A DNA stretch of 52,576 nucleotides from Candidatus Ozemobacteraceae bacterium (GCA_035373905.1 DAOSOK010000035.1:1-52576); one strand, 5' to 3'; shown: positions 1-8,140, counted from the first letter of the stretch. Translations and numbers: made by a program. The notes: generated from the letters alone by a model not told the origin.

Positions 1-657
1 CTTGCCGACCAGGTCGGCGCCGACGTCCGCGGCCTTGGTGAAGATGCCGCCGCCGACGCGGGCGAACAGCGCCTGGGAGCTCGCGCCCATGCCGAAGGTC
101 AGCATGATCGTGGTGATCTCGATGTAGTCATGCACGACGAAGATCGACATCCAGGAGTCTTTCAGGCTGTCCTTGATCGACATGACGTAGTTCAGGATCT
201 TCCACCAGATCGAGATGTCGAGGAGGCCGAGACCGACGACCACGAAGCCCATGACGGCGCCGCTGCGGAACGCGACGGTCAGGCCTTGGTTCAGCGACTT
301 TGCCGCAGCGGCGGTGGTTCTGCTGCTGGCGTTCGTCGCGGTCTTCATGCCGAGGTAGCCCGATAGGCCGCTGAAGAAGCCGCCGGTCAGGAAGGCGATC
401 GGCGTCCAGGGGCTCTGCACCTTCAGAACGAAGGCCAGGAACGCGAAAAAGGCGAACGCCACGACGAAGAACATGGCGACGATCCGGTACTGCTGCCACA
501 GGTAGGACATGGCGCCTTCGCGAACGTAACCGGCGATTTCCTGCGACCGCTCGGACCCTGAATCAGACGCCATCATCTGCGAATAGAAAATGTAGGCGAA
601 CGTCAGGGCCAGAACCGCTCCGACAGGAGCAAACCAGAACAACAATTGGATGTCCAC
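1..657 (-). CDS. hppA: Membrane pyrophosphatase (ion pump), N-terminal part
   Basis: Start of a pyrophosphate-driven sodium or proton pump, an integral membrane enzyme that couples PPi hydrolysis to ion export. The 219 visible codons begin at a GTG at 657, preceded by AGGAGG at 662-667. They encode several hydrophobic segments, then GYVREGAMSYLWQQY near residue 45, then the family signature FTKAADVGADLVGK at the window edge. That signature contains PPi/Mg-binding Asp and Lys residues conserved in the family. The gene continues beyond base 1, so residues that separate Na-pumping from H-pumping and K-dependent from K-independent types are not visible. It is transcribed alone from a near-consensus promoter at 724-752. 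Confidence 0.93.
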   Translation of the reverse strand, partial: MDIQLLFWFAPVGAVLALTFAYIFYSQMMASDSGSERSQEIAGYVREGAMSYLWQQYRIVAMFFVVAFAFFAFLAFVLKVQSPWTPIAFLTGGFFSGLSGYLGMKTATNASSRTTAAAAKSLNQGLTVAFRSGAVMGFVVVGLGLLDISIWWKILNYVMSIKDSLKDSWMSIFVVHDYIEITTIMLTFGMGASSQALFARVGGGIFTKAADVGADLVGK

Positions 658-723
658 AGAACCTCCTCAGATATTCCCCGGATTCGGGGAGATGCGTTTA
701 CCCTCTGATCACGAAAGCAAAGA

Positions 724-752
724 ATTATCCCAAAGCTATCGATACTTGTCAA
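724..752 (-). promoter_or_regulatory. Sigma-70 promoter of hppA
   Basis: Read on the minus strand, TTGACA (752-747) is followed by a 17-base spacer and GATAAT (729-724). The predicted leader to the GTG at 657 is about 60 bases and contains AGGAGG. Confidence 0.75.
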
Positions 753-783
753 TTTTCCCGTGTCGGAGGTAGCATCCCGTACC

Positions 784-1308
784 ATGCCGCTATCGACAGA
801 AATCAAGCCCGCGTCGTTTCTTCGCGATGCCGTGATGGCCGGCGTCATGCTCGCTCTCGCCCTGGCGCTGCAGAACCTGCGGCTTCCCAACCTTGTGACC
901 GGGGCCCTAGTCAATGCCATTTTCACCGTGACCCTGTCGGTTGCCGGCCTCAGGAGCGCCCTGCTGCTCGCGGGACTGACCCCCGTCGGGGCGTTCCTCA
1001 CCGGTCATCTTCCCCCGCCCCTGATCCTCTTGATGCCCGTCATCATTCCTGGAAATATTGTGTATGTTATAATTACAGGAATGCTGCGGAGGCGAACGCT
1101 CGCGGGAGAGGCCGTCTGCGCCGCCGCCGCGAAGGCTCTCTTCATCGGGGTGGGGGGGGGGCTCCTGGCCCGCTGGACGGCCATGCCGCACGAAACGCAG
1201 GCCCTTCTCTGGGGAATCGTCGGGATCCAGTTCTTCACGGCCGTCGCCGGAACGCTTCTCGGGGAAGTCGTCGTCTCGCGCGTGACCCGCGAAAATCAGC
1301 CGGCCTGA
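784..1308 (+). CDS. Small polytopic membrane protein, ECF S-component-like
   Basis: A protein of 174 residues with about five hydrophobic helices and little soluble sequence. Its size, the helix pattern and a PGNIVYVII segment after a proline-rich turn (residues 80-95) resemble substrate-binding S components of ECF vitamin transporters, but no diagnostic motif is present and no ECF ATPase lies nearby. I chose ATG 784 because GGAGGT (765-770) lies upstream of it. An in-frame GTG at 760 has no ribosome binding site. It is divergent from hppA. Its 3' end overlaps the convergent sensor gene by 13 bases. Function is not assigned. Confidence 0.6.
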   Translation: MPLSTEIKPASFLRDAVMAGVMLALALALQNLRLPNLVTGALVNAIFTVTLSVAGLRSALLLAGLTPVGAFLTGHLPPPLILLMPVIIPGNIVYVIITGMLRRRTLAGEAVCAAAAKALFIGVGGGLLARWTAMPHETQALLWGIVGIQFFTAVAGTLLGEVVVSRVTRENQPA

Positions 1309-1982
1309 TCGCTGGCGTCTTCCTTCCGGTGATCGCCGCGCGCCTCGATGGCGAGTTCCTCGATCCGTCCGGTCACGGCGTAGGAAAGGCTGAAGGCGAC
1401 GAACAGGGCGATGAGAAGGAACGCCAGTCCGAGGCAGAAGTTCAGGATCAGCAGCTTGCGGATATTCTCGAACTCGCGCTGCAGAGGAAATCCGAGCCTG
1501 ATCGAGCCGAAACGTTCCTCGCCGATGATAATGGGAACGGCCGCTTCGTAGATCTGCTCTCCGCGATACAGGGCGCGTCGCATCATCAGGTCCGTCGCCG
1601 TCAGGCTCTCGAAACTCCACTTGTCGTTCAGATACTTGCCGTTGAGGCCGCTGTCGGTTCCGGCGATGATCTTGCCCGTTTTCGACGTGATGACGCAGTA
1701 CCGCAGAAGGCCCATGCCGGCGTATTCCCTGAGGGCGAACTCGATGCCCTGGAAGTTGTTCCGCGCGAGCTGTTCGGCCATGCCGACCGCGATGACCTTG
1801 CCGAGCATCCGTCCTTCGCCTTTCGCTCGCTCCAGGCCTGCGTCCCACTCGACCCGGGTGATGATGTAGATGCTCAGCAGCATCAACAGGATGATCAGCA
1901 GACCGAAGGCCGCCGCAAGCTTCTGACGGATTTCCCGGGCTTCGGTCTGCATCTGGATCGCGGATTGTCCGTTATTCTCCAC
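1296..1982 (-). CDS. Membrane sensor-like protein without an output domain
   Basis: A 228-residue protein starting at GTG 1982, with GAGG about nine bases upstream inside the preceding gene. It has a transmembrane helix near residues 23-45, an extracytoplasmic domain of about 130 residues (45-177) and a second helix near 178-203, followed by a short HAMP-like stretch (TGRIEELAIEA) and a charged tail. This is the N-terminal half of a histidine kinase or chemoreceptor sensor, but no kinase, GGDEF or methyl-accepting region follows. It overlaps the PhnD-like gene upstream by 11 bases, so the two are probably co-translated and may form a binding-protein/sensor pair. The stop codon looks genuine. 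I see no downstream fragment of a lost output domain. Confidence 0.6.
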   Translation of the reverse strand: MENNGQSAIQMQTEAREIRQKLAAAFGLLIILLMLLSIYIITRVEWDAGLERAKGEGRMLGKVIAVGMAEQLARNNFQGIEFALREYAGMGLLRYCVITSKTGKIIAGTDSGLNGKYLNDKWSFESLTATDLMMRRALYRGEQIYEAAVPIIIGEERFGSIRLGFPLQREFENIRKLLILNFCLGLAFLLIALFVAFSLSYAVTGRIEELAIEARGDHRKEDASDQAG

Positions 1983-2922
1983 TGTCGATCGCCTCTTCGA
2001 GGATGTCGTAGTCGGAAGGATTCGGCGTTTTCACCTGGAAAAGCCCCGCCAGCGGCTCGGTTGCCAGAACCGTCTCCCCGTATCGGCGAAACTCGGCGAG
2101 GAAAGCCGGCAGGATCGCCGGTTGCGACGCGGCGGCGGCAATGTACACCCCGCCCGGGATCGGCTTCGAGGCGTGAATGATTTTCAACTTTTGCCGCCGC
2201 TCCTCATCGAGCTCTTCGTAAAACGTGTTCGACAGGACGATGACGTCGAATTCGTCGCTGAGCAGCCCCAGCGTCGAATTCGTCAGATTGTCGTTGTAGC
2301 TGATCTGACGGAAGAACAGGCTGGGATCCTCGACCCCGGCAGCCTTCAGCTCCTGCAGGGGAACGAAGTATCCGCTCATCGAGTCTTTCGCCCGGAAGCA
2401 GATGCGCGTATCCCGAAGGTCCGCGATGGAAGATGCGACGCTGTTGGCACGAACGACGAACAGCGACGTCTTCGGCGTCGCCCCGGCCCGCTCGAAGACC
2501 GCGGTGATCGGGTATTGCCTGCGGAGCTTGGCGTAGGCCACGGCCGAGATCGAGCCCATCACCGCTTTGCCCGTCAGCACCCGCTGAATGACGTCGGATG
2601 CGTCGGATCCGATGTCCAGCTTTGCCTGGGACGCGAGGCGCGAGGCGATTTTCTGGAGCCGGGGCCCGACCAGGACGAAGAACCGGAACAGATCTCCCTG
2701 CGGAATCGTGAAACAGACCGGAATTTCCCGGCGGTTCCCGATCGCGGCGTTCGAAAACACCTCGTTCTGGGTGTTCGACAGGTTGGAAAAAACTTCGTCA
2801 AGCCCCTGGGGAGTGGTGAAAAAGATGAAATCCTTCCAGAGAATGCCGCTCATGGCGAGAACACCCGCCAGCAGCAGCAGGAGGATTCCCGAAAAAATCG
2901 AATTGCGCTTCGATGTGCTCAT
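1972..2922 (-). CDS. PhnD-like periplasmic binding protein
   Basis: A 316-residue protein of the phosphate/phosphite/phosphonate-binding type (PhnD-like, type II periplasmic-binding fold). An uncleaved or signal-type hydrophobic segment occupies residues 10-30. The binding-domain hallmarks follow: a GKAVMGSISAVAYAKLRRQYP region, then a SIADLRDTRICFRAKDSMSGYFVP segment (kept short here) where family members bind the ligand oxyanion with Ser residues. No permease or ATPase genes are adjacent, and the next gene is a membrane sensor, so a sensing role is more likely than transport (inference). The ATG at 2922 has no ribosome binding site, and an extended -10 box sits only 14 bases upstream. Confidence 0.78.
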   Translation of the reverse strand: MSTSKRNSIFSGILLLLLAGVLAMSGILWKDFIFFTTPQGLDEVFSNLSNTQNEVFSNAAIGNRREIPVCFTIPQGDLFRFFVLVGPRLQKIASRLASQAKLDIGSDASDVIQRVLTGKAVMGSISAVAYAKLRRQYPITAVFERAGATPKTSLFVVRANSVASSIADLRDTRICFRAKDSMSGYFVPLQELKAAGVEDPSLFFRQISYNDNLTNSTLGLLSDEFDVIVLSNTFYEELDEERRQKLKIIHASKPIPGGVYIAAAASQPAILPAFLAEFRRYGETVLATEPLAGLFQVKTPNPSDYDILEEAIDSGE

Positions 2923-2936
2923 AGCCCGATGTCGCC

Positions 2937-2945
2937 ACTATACCA
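2937..2945 (-). promoter_or_regulatory. Extended -10 promoter of the PhnD-like gene
   Basis: On the minus strand TGG precedes TATAGT (2942-2937), an extended -10 element. No good -35 is present. With a start about seven bases downstream, the leader would be only about 8 bases, too short for a ribosome binding site. Confidence 0.5.
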
Positions 2946-3012
2946 TGAACGACAACGCCCCCCGCAACCGGGCAACGCAAAAACCCGTCCGACGGCATCC
3001 CGAAAAAACGCA

Positions 3013-3035
3013 GGGGCGGGTTCGAAACCCGCCCC
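3013..3035. repeat. Intergenic palindrome, copy 1
   Basis: A 10-base perfect stem (GGGGCGGGTT at 3013-3022, AACCCGCCCC at 3026-3035) with a 3-base loop, followed by an AT-rich stretch at 3049-3075. Related palindromes occur at 14173 and 38728. No T-run follows on either strand, so it is not a typical intrinsic terminator. The rest of the 2923-3084 gap holds nothing else recognisable. Confidence 0.6.
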
Positions 3036-3084
3036 GCGACGCGCATGCGATGAAAATATATCTGTTGTTATATGAGCAAAAACG

Positions 3085-4107
3085 TCAGTTCCCGTGCAGG
3101 GTGTTGAAGGAATCCTGCGCGTCGAGATTCTTCTCGATGCTCAGGAACGCCTCGGTGCCGGCCGAGTTCTTCTTGAAGCTGTCGCGCAGCTGCGGGTTGT
3201 CCCGAAGCAGGTTCGTGATCGACGTTTCGGTGCTTTCGACGAACATCATCAGCGAGTCGTCCGAGGCGGCCCGCAGTCTCCGGTCGGCCGACCGAAGATC
3301 GGACATCATCGCGTTGAGGCGCGCGGCGGGGGTCGAAGCGGCGGGCGAGAGGATCCATTTCACGGTGTTGCGCGCCAGCACGTCGTGCTGGAACTTCGGG
3401 TTGGTGAATCCGTTGTGGAGCTTATCGCGGGGATCGCCGGTGCCGTCGTCGTAGGGCGAGCTGTCACCCATCGCGACGACCCGGCCGCCCTTCGTGCCGA
3501 CGATGGCGGTCGCTATGAATGCTCCGCCGCCGTTCTTCGCGCTGAAGAAAATGTGGCCTTCGGCGCTGCCGCTGAGGCAGCGGACGGAGGTGCCGCCCCA
3601 CGTGCCGACGGCCCTGACGCCTTGGGTGAGCGGGGTCTTGCGATACTCGCCGCCCGCCGGCGCTTCGGTGAAATACCGGATCTCGAGCTCGAGGCCGAGC
3701 TTGGGAAGGAACCGGTTCAGCACGCCGACCGAGTCGATGCCGTCGCCGTTCCGGTCGGAGTTGTTATGGTCGCCGATGGCGTAGAGGGCGCCGCCGTTGT
3801 TCACGAAATCGACGATCGCCTTTTCCTCGGTCGGGGTGTAGGCCGAATTGGGCTCGGGGAGCACGATGACGGAGGCCCCGCGCAGGACGTCGGGAGTGAG
3901 CGCCTTGACGCTCTTCACGGTGCAGCCGGCGCTCTTGAAGGTGTCGGCGAAATCGGAAAAGCCTCCATCGATGGTCCAGTCGGCATTGCCGGCGGTCTGG
4001 GCATGGCCTTCGTCGAACAGCACCAGCGGCCCGGCGAGCGCGGAAGAGGTGATGCCGGCGGCCAGCACGAGGCTCAGAAGCGTTCTCAATCGTGTCGGGA
4101 TGATCAT
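3085..4107 (-). CDS. Secreted amidotransferase-fold (DUF4350-like) protein
   Basis: A 340-residue exported protein. Residues 1-24 are a signal peptide ending SSALA-G. Residues 26-265 form a class I glutamine-amidotransferase-like (flavodoxin-like) domain: it opens PLVLFDEGHAQ and continues with VIVLPEPNSAYTPTEEKAIV and NNGGALYAIGDHNN. This pattern matches DUF4350/ThuA-like proteins that probably bind sugar or nucleotide ligands. No amidotransferase Cys-His-Glu triad is evident. The last 75 residues are a charged helical tail. I chose ATG 4107 because a signal peptide and AAAGGAAC at proper spacing start there. The open frame extends much further upstream but without coding character. It is transcribed from a strong promoter at 4201-4230. 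Confidence 0.7.
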   Translation of the reverse strand: MIIPTRLRTLLSLVLAAGITSSALAGPLVLFDEGHAQTAGNADWTIDGGFSDFADTFKSAGCTVKSVKALTPDVLRGASVIVLPEPNSAYTPTEEKAIVDFVNNGGALYAIGDHNNSDRNGDGIDSVGVLNRFLPKLGLELEIRYFTEAPAGGEYRKTPLTQGVRAVGTWGGTSVRCLSGSAEGHIFFSAKNGGGAFIATAIVGTKGGRVVAMGDSSPYDDGTGDPRDKLHNGFTNPKFQHDVLARNTVKWILSPAASTPAARLNAMMSDLRSADRRLRAASDDSLMMFVESTETSITNLLRDNPQLRDSFKKNSAGTEAFLSIEKNLDAQDSFNTLHGN

Positions 4108-4200
4108 ACTCGTTCCTTTTCTACGTTTTCCCATCAAAGCCGTGCGATCGGTGTCGAAAAAGGGTGAAAACGGCAGAGAACCATACTCACATACACTGAA

Positions 4201-4230
4201 ATTATACGTGTTCTCCGTCGGAACTGTCAA
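4201..4230 (-). promoter_or_regulatory. Consensus sigma-70 promoter
   Basis: On the minus strand TTGACA (4230-4225), an 18-base spacer and TATAAT (4206-4201). Both boxes match the consensus exactly. It drives the secreted protein at 3085-4107 with a leader of about 85-90 bases. Confidence 0.8.
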
Positions 4231-4306
4231 ATTCCGAGTCCCGCCGGAAGGGTACGCTGCCGGAAACCCCTTCGCGATGGAATTTTCCCTGCTCCCCGTC
4301 TTCATC

Positions 4307-4315
4307 TGATATACT
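4307..4315 (+). promoter_or_regulatory. Extended -10 promoter of the LysM gene
   Basis: TGA followed by TATACT (4310-4315), an extended -10 box. It lies 63 bases before the chosen ATG at 4378. No convincing -35 hexamer is present at the usual distance. Confidence 0.45.
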
Positions 4316-4377
4316 TTTGAAAGTTCAGCGACTCCATGGCGGTCGAGTGCCGCCTTGATAAACGAAGGGACGTCACC

Positions 4378-5676
4378 ATGGTTCTCCACGACAGACGCGG
4401 AATCGTCGGATTCATGCTCACCGTGGCTCTCGGCGTCGCGATCGGCGCCGCAACGCTCGTCGTCGGTACCGAAGTTGCCAAGGGCGTGAAGGAGAAGTTG
4501 TCGAAAGACGGCAAGACGACGAAGGGCGCGATGTCCGATCCCGTCGTCGCCGGGGCCTGGGATTCCTACCAGAAGGCGAAAAAGGCGTATGACGAGGCCG
4601 TCGCGGCGAAGAAATCCGACGTCCGGCAGCTGAAGGAGGAAATGGACCGCCGCCGCGAAACCTGGAAGCAGGCCGTGCTCGAGCGCACCGGCAAAACCGG
4701 CGACAGCCCGTCGACCGGTTCCCGGAAAAATCCCTTCACCGGCGGAAACGTGCAGGTCGAACCGACTGGGGGCTCGAAGGGCAAAGCCGAGGCCCTGCCG
4801 ACGGCTCCCGCGATGAACCAGACGTCGGGAGGCTCTTCCTCCGGCACCGCTTCGGACAAGGTCAGCCTCCAGTATTACACGGTCAAGGCGGGCGACTCGC
4901 TGTCCGCCATCTGCCAGCGCTATTACGGCGACAAGGGCATGTGGACCCACATCCTGCAATATCAGATTCCCAGCATCGCCGCGACGCCGAACCTGATTTT
5001 CCCCGGCCAGATCATTGCCCTGCCGCGCAATCTCACGACATCCTCCACGAACCCCTCCGCCACCCGCACGACGGGAACGACGACTCCGCCGGCATCGACG
5101 GGGAAATACCCGATCGAGCCCGCGGGCGACGAGTCATGGGATGACACCTTCCAGAAGGACTACGTGATCTCGGATCATACGCTGACCGACACAAACACGA
5201 TGACGGTGGCCCAGATCCAGAGCTTCCTCGATGCGAAGGGCTCCTGCCTGGCCAAGCCCTACAACGGATCGACGCCCGCGCAGATGATCTATAACGCCGC
5301 GAAGAAATACGGCATCAACCCGCAAGTGCTGCTGACCCGTCTCCAGTGCGAACAGGGCCTGATTTCGAAAAAGACGGCCACCCAGAAAGAGCTCGACTGG
5401 GCCCTCGGCGTCGGCTGTTACGACTCGGGCAACTGGAACCAGAACTACAAGGGGTTCGACAAGCAGATCGAAGGCGCGGCCCAGACCTATCGCCGCCATT
5501 ACGACAAGGCCAAAGCCGAGCTCGCCAAAGGCGAAAAGGTCTCCATGACCATCGACGGCGAATCTGTCACCATGAAGAACGCCGCGACCTACGCGTTCTA
5601 CAAATACTGCCCGCATTTTCAGGGAAACAAGCTGTTCTTCGACGTCTGGCGCGGATACAAAAAATACTGGCCCTGA
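4378..5676 (+). CDS. LysM-domain cell-wall protein with C-terminal hydrolase-like domain
   Basis: A 432-residue exported or membrane-anchored protein. A hydrophobic segment at residues 8-30 is followed by a charged helical region and a Ser/Gly/Thr-rich linker. A LysM peptidoglycan-binding domain occupies residues 165-216 (YYTVKAGDSLSAICQRYYG, ending FPGQIIALP). A second low-complexity linker precedes a domain at about 265-432 with TMTVAQIQSFLDAKGSCLA, YGINPQVLLTRLQCEQGLIS and an aromatic end. The Glu in LQCEQG sits where glucosaminidase/lytic enzymes place a catalytic acid, so a peptidoglycan hydrolase is a reasonable guess. I chose ATG 4378 because GAAGGG precedes it. An upstream in-frame ATG at 4336 has none. 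Confidence 0.72.
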   Translation: MVLHDRRGIVGFMLTVALGVAIGAATLVVGTEVAKGVKEKLSKDGKTTKGAMSDPVVAGAWDSYQKAKKAYDEAVAAKKSDVRQLKEEMDRRRETWKQAVLERTGKTGDSPSTGSRKNPFTGGNVQVEPTGGSKGKAEALPTAPAMNQTSGGSSSGTASDKVSLQYYTVKAGDSLSAICQRYYGDKGMWTHILQYQIPSIAATPNLIFPGQIIALPRNLTTSSTNPSATRTTGTTTPPASTGKYPIEPAGDESWDDTFQKDYVISDHTLTDTNTMTVAQIQSFLDAKGSCLAKPYNGSTPAQMIYNAAKKYGINPQVLLTRLQCEQGLISKKTATQKELDWALGVGCYDSGNWNQNYKGFDKQIEGAAQTYRRHYDKAKAELAKGEKVSMTIDGESVTMKNAATYAFYKYCPHFQGNKLFFDVWRGYKKYWP

Positions 5677-5718
5677 CCGTTCGCGTATCCTGTCGATCCC
5701 TGCGAAATGAAAGCCAAC

Positions 5719-5782
5719 CGTTCGCCCTGAGCTTGTCGAAGAGCGCGAGGCCTTTCGTGCTCGACCAGGCTCAGCACGAATG
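5719..5782. repeat. Dispersed palindromic repeat
   Basis: Two linked imperfect hairpin units: one spans 5721-5740 (TTCGCCCTGAGCTTGTCGAA) and the other 5754-5780, whose arms TTCGTGCT and AGCACGAA are exact complements. Closely similar REP-like sequences are known between genes in many unrelated GC-rich bacteria. It lies between two convergent genes, where such repeats usually sit and may act as a transcript end. Confidence 0.7.
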
Positions 5783-5794
5783 AATGTGACGAAT

Positions 5795-6793
5795 TCAGGC
5801 AGACTCTGAGACCGCGAGCCGCTCCTCGTCGATGATCTGCGACAGGATTTTTCCGTCCCGGGAAAGCGCGTTCGGATCCGTTCCGGTCAGCAGGGCTGCC
5901 GCATACCGGCCGACCGAGGCATACCGGTTCGTGCCGATCTTTGCCGCCGAGGCGGGAAGAGTCTCCGGAAACCGCGACGTTTTGTCGGGATTCCGGAAAA
6001 ACTGGAGGCGCCCGATGACTTCCGGCGGCTTGACGGGCGCAGGCGCCGGTGGTGTGAAAAGATGCCGTGCCAGGGGCTGGACCCCCGCCGATTCGCACCA
6101 GCCGGGATAATACTCGATGCGGTTGGCGCAGCAGCTGACCGAGAGCAGGACCGCCCGCTTGTCCTCCGTCAGGGCGATCGTGAAGCGGAGCAGGGTTCCC
6201 TTGCGGTTCAGCATGGGGGCGAAGGCCGTGAGGATGTTCTCCACGCCGGCTTTGTAGGCCTGGGGAAGCCTGAGGGGAAACATGCGCCAGGACCAGCGCG
6301 CCGACAGCGTTCGGTCGAGGCCGACCTGGGTCATCAGCGTCAGACCGCTTCCGGCGACGCTCACTTCGATCAGCGCCCGGGGTTCGATCCACTCCTCGAC
6401 GAGAACCGGACCGGCTTCGAACGCCTGGATTTTTTCGTAGAACCCTGTCAGTTCCCTGAACCCCTCCATGCGGAAGATGCCGGCGCCGTTCGATGCGTTC
6501 CGGCAGCTTTTCAGAGCCAGCGGGAACTTTTGCCGCCGGACGATCCAAGCGCTGAGCTGATCGAACGTGGCGGCCGCCGCGCCTTCGGGAGTCGGCAGGT
6601 TTTTCGACCGCGTGAAGGCGCGGAGGCTCGACCGGTCGGTCAGGCAGGCGAGCAGGTCGCCGCCCAGGGAAAGCCAGGGGGAGCCTGGCTCGCCCGTTTC
6701 CCGGTCGTCGAGCAGGAGCGTTTCCTCGCCGTCGTCTCCCATGGCCGCCTGCATGACGGGGAGAAAAGGATCATCGCCTGTGAAGTGCGCCAT
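5795..6793 (-). CDS. ATP-grasp family protein
   Basis: A 332-residue protein with the layout of a single ATP-grasp enzyme. These enzymes join a carboxylate to an amine or thiol using ATP. The N-terminal third has the RSSLRAFTRSKNLPTPEG pattern (choice of substrate, then a flexible loop). Residues 92-150 hold FPLALKSCRNASNGAGIFRM (ATP-binding Lys and Gly-rich loop) and GPVLVEEWIEPRALIEVSV (adenine pocket and metal site). The C-terminal lobe is diverged: the usual EINPR metal motif appears replaced by LLSVSCCANRIEYYPGW. Substrate is unknown, and no biosynthetic partner gene lies next to it. It has no ribosome binding site. A -10 box is five bases from the ATG, implying a leaderless transcript. 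Confidence 0.68.
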   Translation of the reverse strand: MAHFTGDDPFLPVMQAAMGDDGEETLLLDDRETGEPGSPWLSLGGDLLACLTDRSSLRAFTRSKNLPTPEGAAAATFDQLSAWIVRRQKFPLALKSCRNASNGAGIFRMEGFRELTGFYEKIQAFEAGPVLVEEWIEPRALIEVSVAGSGLTLMTQVGLDRTLSARWSWRMFPLRLPQAYKAGVENILTAFAPMLNRKGTLLRFTIALTEDKRAVLLSVSCCANRIEYYPGWCESAGVQPLARHLFTPPAPAPVKPPEVIGRLQFFRNPDKTSRFPETLPASAAKIGTNRYASVGRYAAALLTGTDPNALSRDGKILSQIIDEERLAVSESA

Positions 6794-6798
6794 CAGCC

Positions 6799-6828
6799 TC
6801 TATATCGGGCGAAGGGGCGGATGTACAA
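6799..6828 (-). promoter_or_regulatory. Promoter for leaderless ATP-grasp mRNA
   Basis: On the minus strand TTGTAC (6828-6823), 18-base spacer, TATAGA (6804-6799). Only five bases separate the -10 from the ATG at 6793, so transcription should begin at or next to the start codon. The -35 match is weak. Confidence 0.45.
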
Positions 6829-6904
6829 AGGGGTGTTGACGGAAAAGAGGGATTCTGCGTACCCTGAGGCGGTTTGAATATAATCACGAAAGGGAGAGAG
6901 ACGC

Positions 6905-8095
6905 ATGACTCTGATCCGACCCGACATCCACTGGGTGGGCGCCATCGAATGGGGCCTCGAGCATTTTCACGGCCACGAACTGTCGATCCGCAAGGGCTCC
7001 AGCTACAACGCCTACCTGATCAGGGACGAAAAGACCGTCCTGATCGACTCGGTGAAATACACGCATGCCAATGCCTTCATCGCCGACGTCGAGAAGATCG
7101 TTCCGATAGATAAAATTGACTATATCATCGTGAACCACGCCGAACCCGATCATGGAAGCGCGCTTCCGATCCTGCTCGCGAAGAATCCGAACGCCACCGT
7201 CGTCTGCAGCAAGGGCGGCGAGATCTCGATCAAACGGTTCTATCCGGGCAACTGGAACCTGAAGGTCGTCAAGACCGGCGAGACCCTGAATATCGGAAAG
7301 CGCAGTCTGAAGTTCTTCGAGGCACAGATGCTCCACTGGCCCGACTCGATGTTCACCTACTGCCCCGAGGAGAAGATCCTCTTCCCGAACGACGCGTTCG
7401 GCCAGCATTACGCCCATTCGTCGCGGTTCGCCGACGAGGCCGACCAATGCTCGCTCTGGCAGGAGGCGGAAAAGTATTTCGCCAACATCCTCACGCCGTA
7501 TTCCGGCCAGATCACCCGCAAGGTGAACGAATTCCTCGCCCTGAACTGGCCGATCGAGATGATCTGCCCGAGTCATGGCCTGATCTGGCGGAAGGATCCG
7601 GTCCAGATCGTGAAAAAATACATGGAGTGGTCGTCAGGCAACTGCGAAAAATCCGCCATCGTATTGTATGACTCGATATGGAAAAACACCGAGAAGATGG
7701 CTCTGGCGGTCTGCGAAGGTCTCGCGCAGGAAGGCGTCACCTATCGGCTCTTCTCGGCCGGCGTATCCGACTTCAACGACGTCATGACAGAGATTCTTCG
7801 GTCGAAAGCTCTGATCGTCGGCTCGCCGACCTTGAACAACGGGCTGATGCCGACGATCATGCCGCACCTCGAGATGATCCGGGGCCTCCGGTTCCAGAAA
7901 AAGCTGTGCGCCGCGTTCGGCACCTACGGCTGGAGCGGCGAAGCCGTGAAGCGGATCGAGGAAATTCTCGGCGGCGCCGGATTCACGGTCGCCGCGCCGG
8001 CGGTCCGCGCCCAGTTCGCCCCGCACGCGGCCGAGCTCGATGCCTGCCGCGCGCTCGGCCGGGAAATCGCCGCGAAGATCAAGGCCGCCGGCTGA
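6905..8095 (+). CDS. fprA: Flavodiiron protein (A-type flavoprotein)
   Basis: A 396-residue cytoplasmic flavodiiron protein that reduces O2 to water and/or NO to N2O, protecting anaerobic metabolism. The N-terminal metallo-beta-lactamase-like domain (1-245) carries all di-iron ligands: H78, E80, D82 and H83 in NHAEPDH, H144 in MLHWPDS, D163 in FPNDAFG, and H224 in CPSHGL. The C-terminal flavodoxin domain (250-396) has the FMN loop YDSIWKNTEKMA and SPTLNNGLMP. There is no rubredoxin or flavin-reductase extension, so an external electron donor is needed. None is adjacent. The ATG at 6905 follows AGGGAGAG, and TATAAT (6879-6884) supplies a -10. A strong hairpin follows at 8114. Confidence 0.95.
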   Translation: MTLIRPDIHWVGAIEWGLEHFHGHELSIRKGSSYNAYLIRDEKTVLIDSVKYTHANAFIADVEKIVPIDKIDYIIVNHAEPDHGSALPILLAKNPNATVVCSKGGEISIKRFYPGNWNLKVVKTGETLNIGKRSLKFFEAQMLHWPDSMFTYCPEEKILFPNDAFGQHYAHSSRFADEADQCSLWQEAEKYFANILTPYSGQITRKVNEFLALNWPIEMICPSHGLIWRKDPVQIVKKYMEWSSGNCEKSAIVLYDSIWKNTEKMALAVCEGLAQEGVTYRLFSAGVSDFNDVMTEILRSKALIVGSPTLNNGLMPTIMPHLEMIRGLRFQKKLCAAFGTYGWSGEAVKRIEEILGGAGFTVAAPAVRAQFAPHAAELDACRALGREIAAKIKAAG

Positions 8096-8113
8096 TCGCG
8101 AACGCCTCTCTCG

Positions 8114-8140
8114 CAGGCGGCCGTCTCCGACGGCCGCCTG
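8114..8140. terminator. Hairpin after fprA
   Basis: An 11-base perfect stem (8114-8124 with 8130-8140) and a 5-base loop directly after the fprA stop. No T-run follows, so it may act as an RNA 3' stabiliser or Rho-assisted end. Confidence 0.5.

Noticed and set aside
3085..4959. 624-residue protein on the minus strand
   Set aside because: The part above 4107 overlaps the LysM gene in antisense and contains the promoters at 4201 and 4307. The signal peptide and ribosome binding site mark ATG 4107 as the start.
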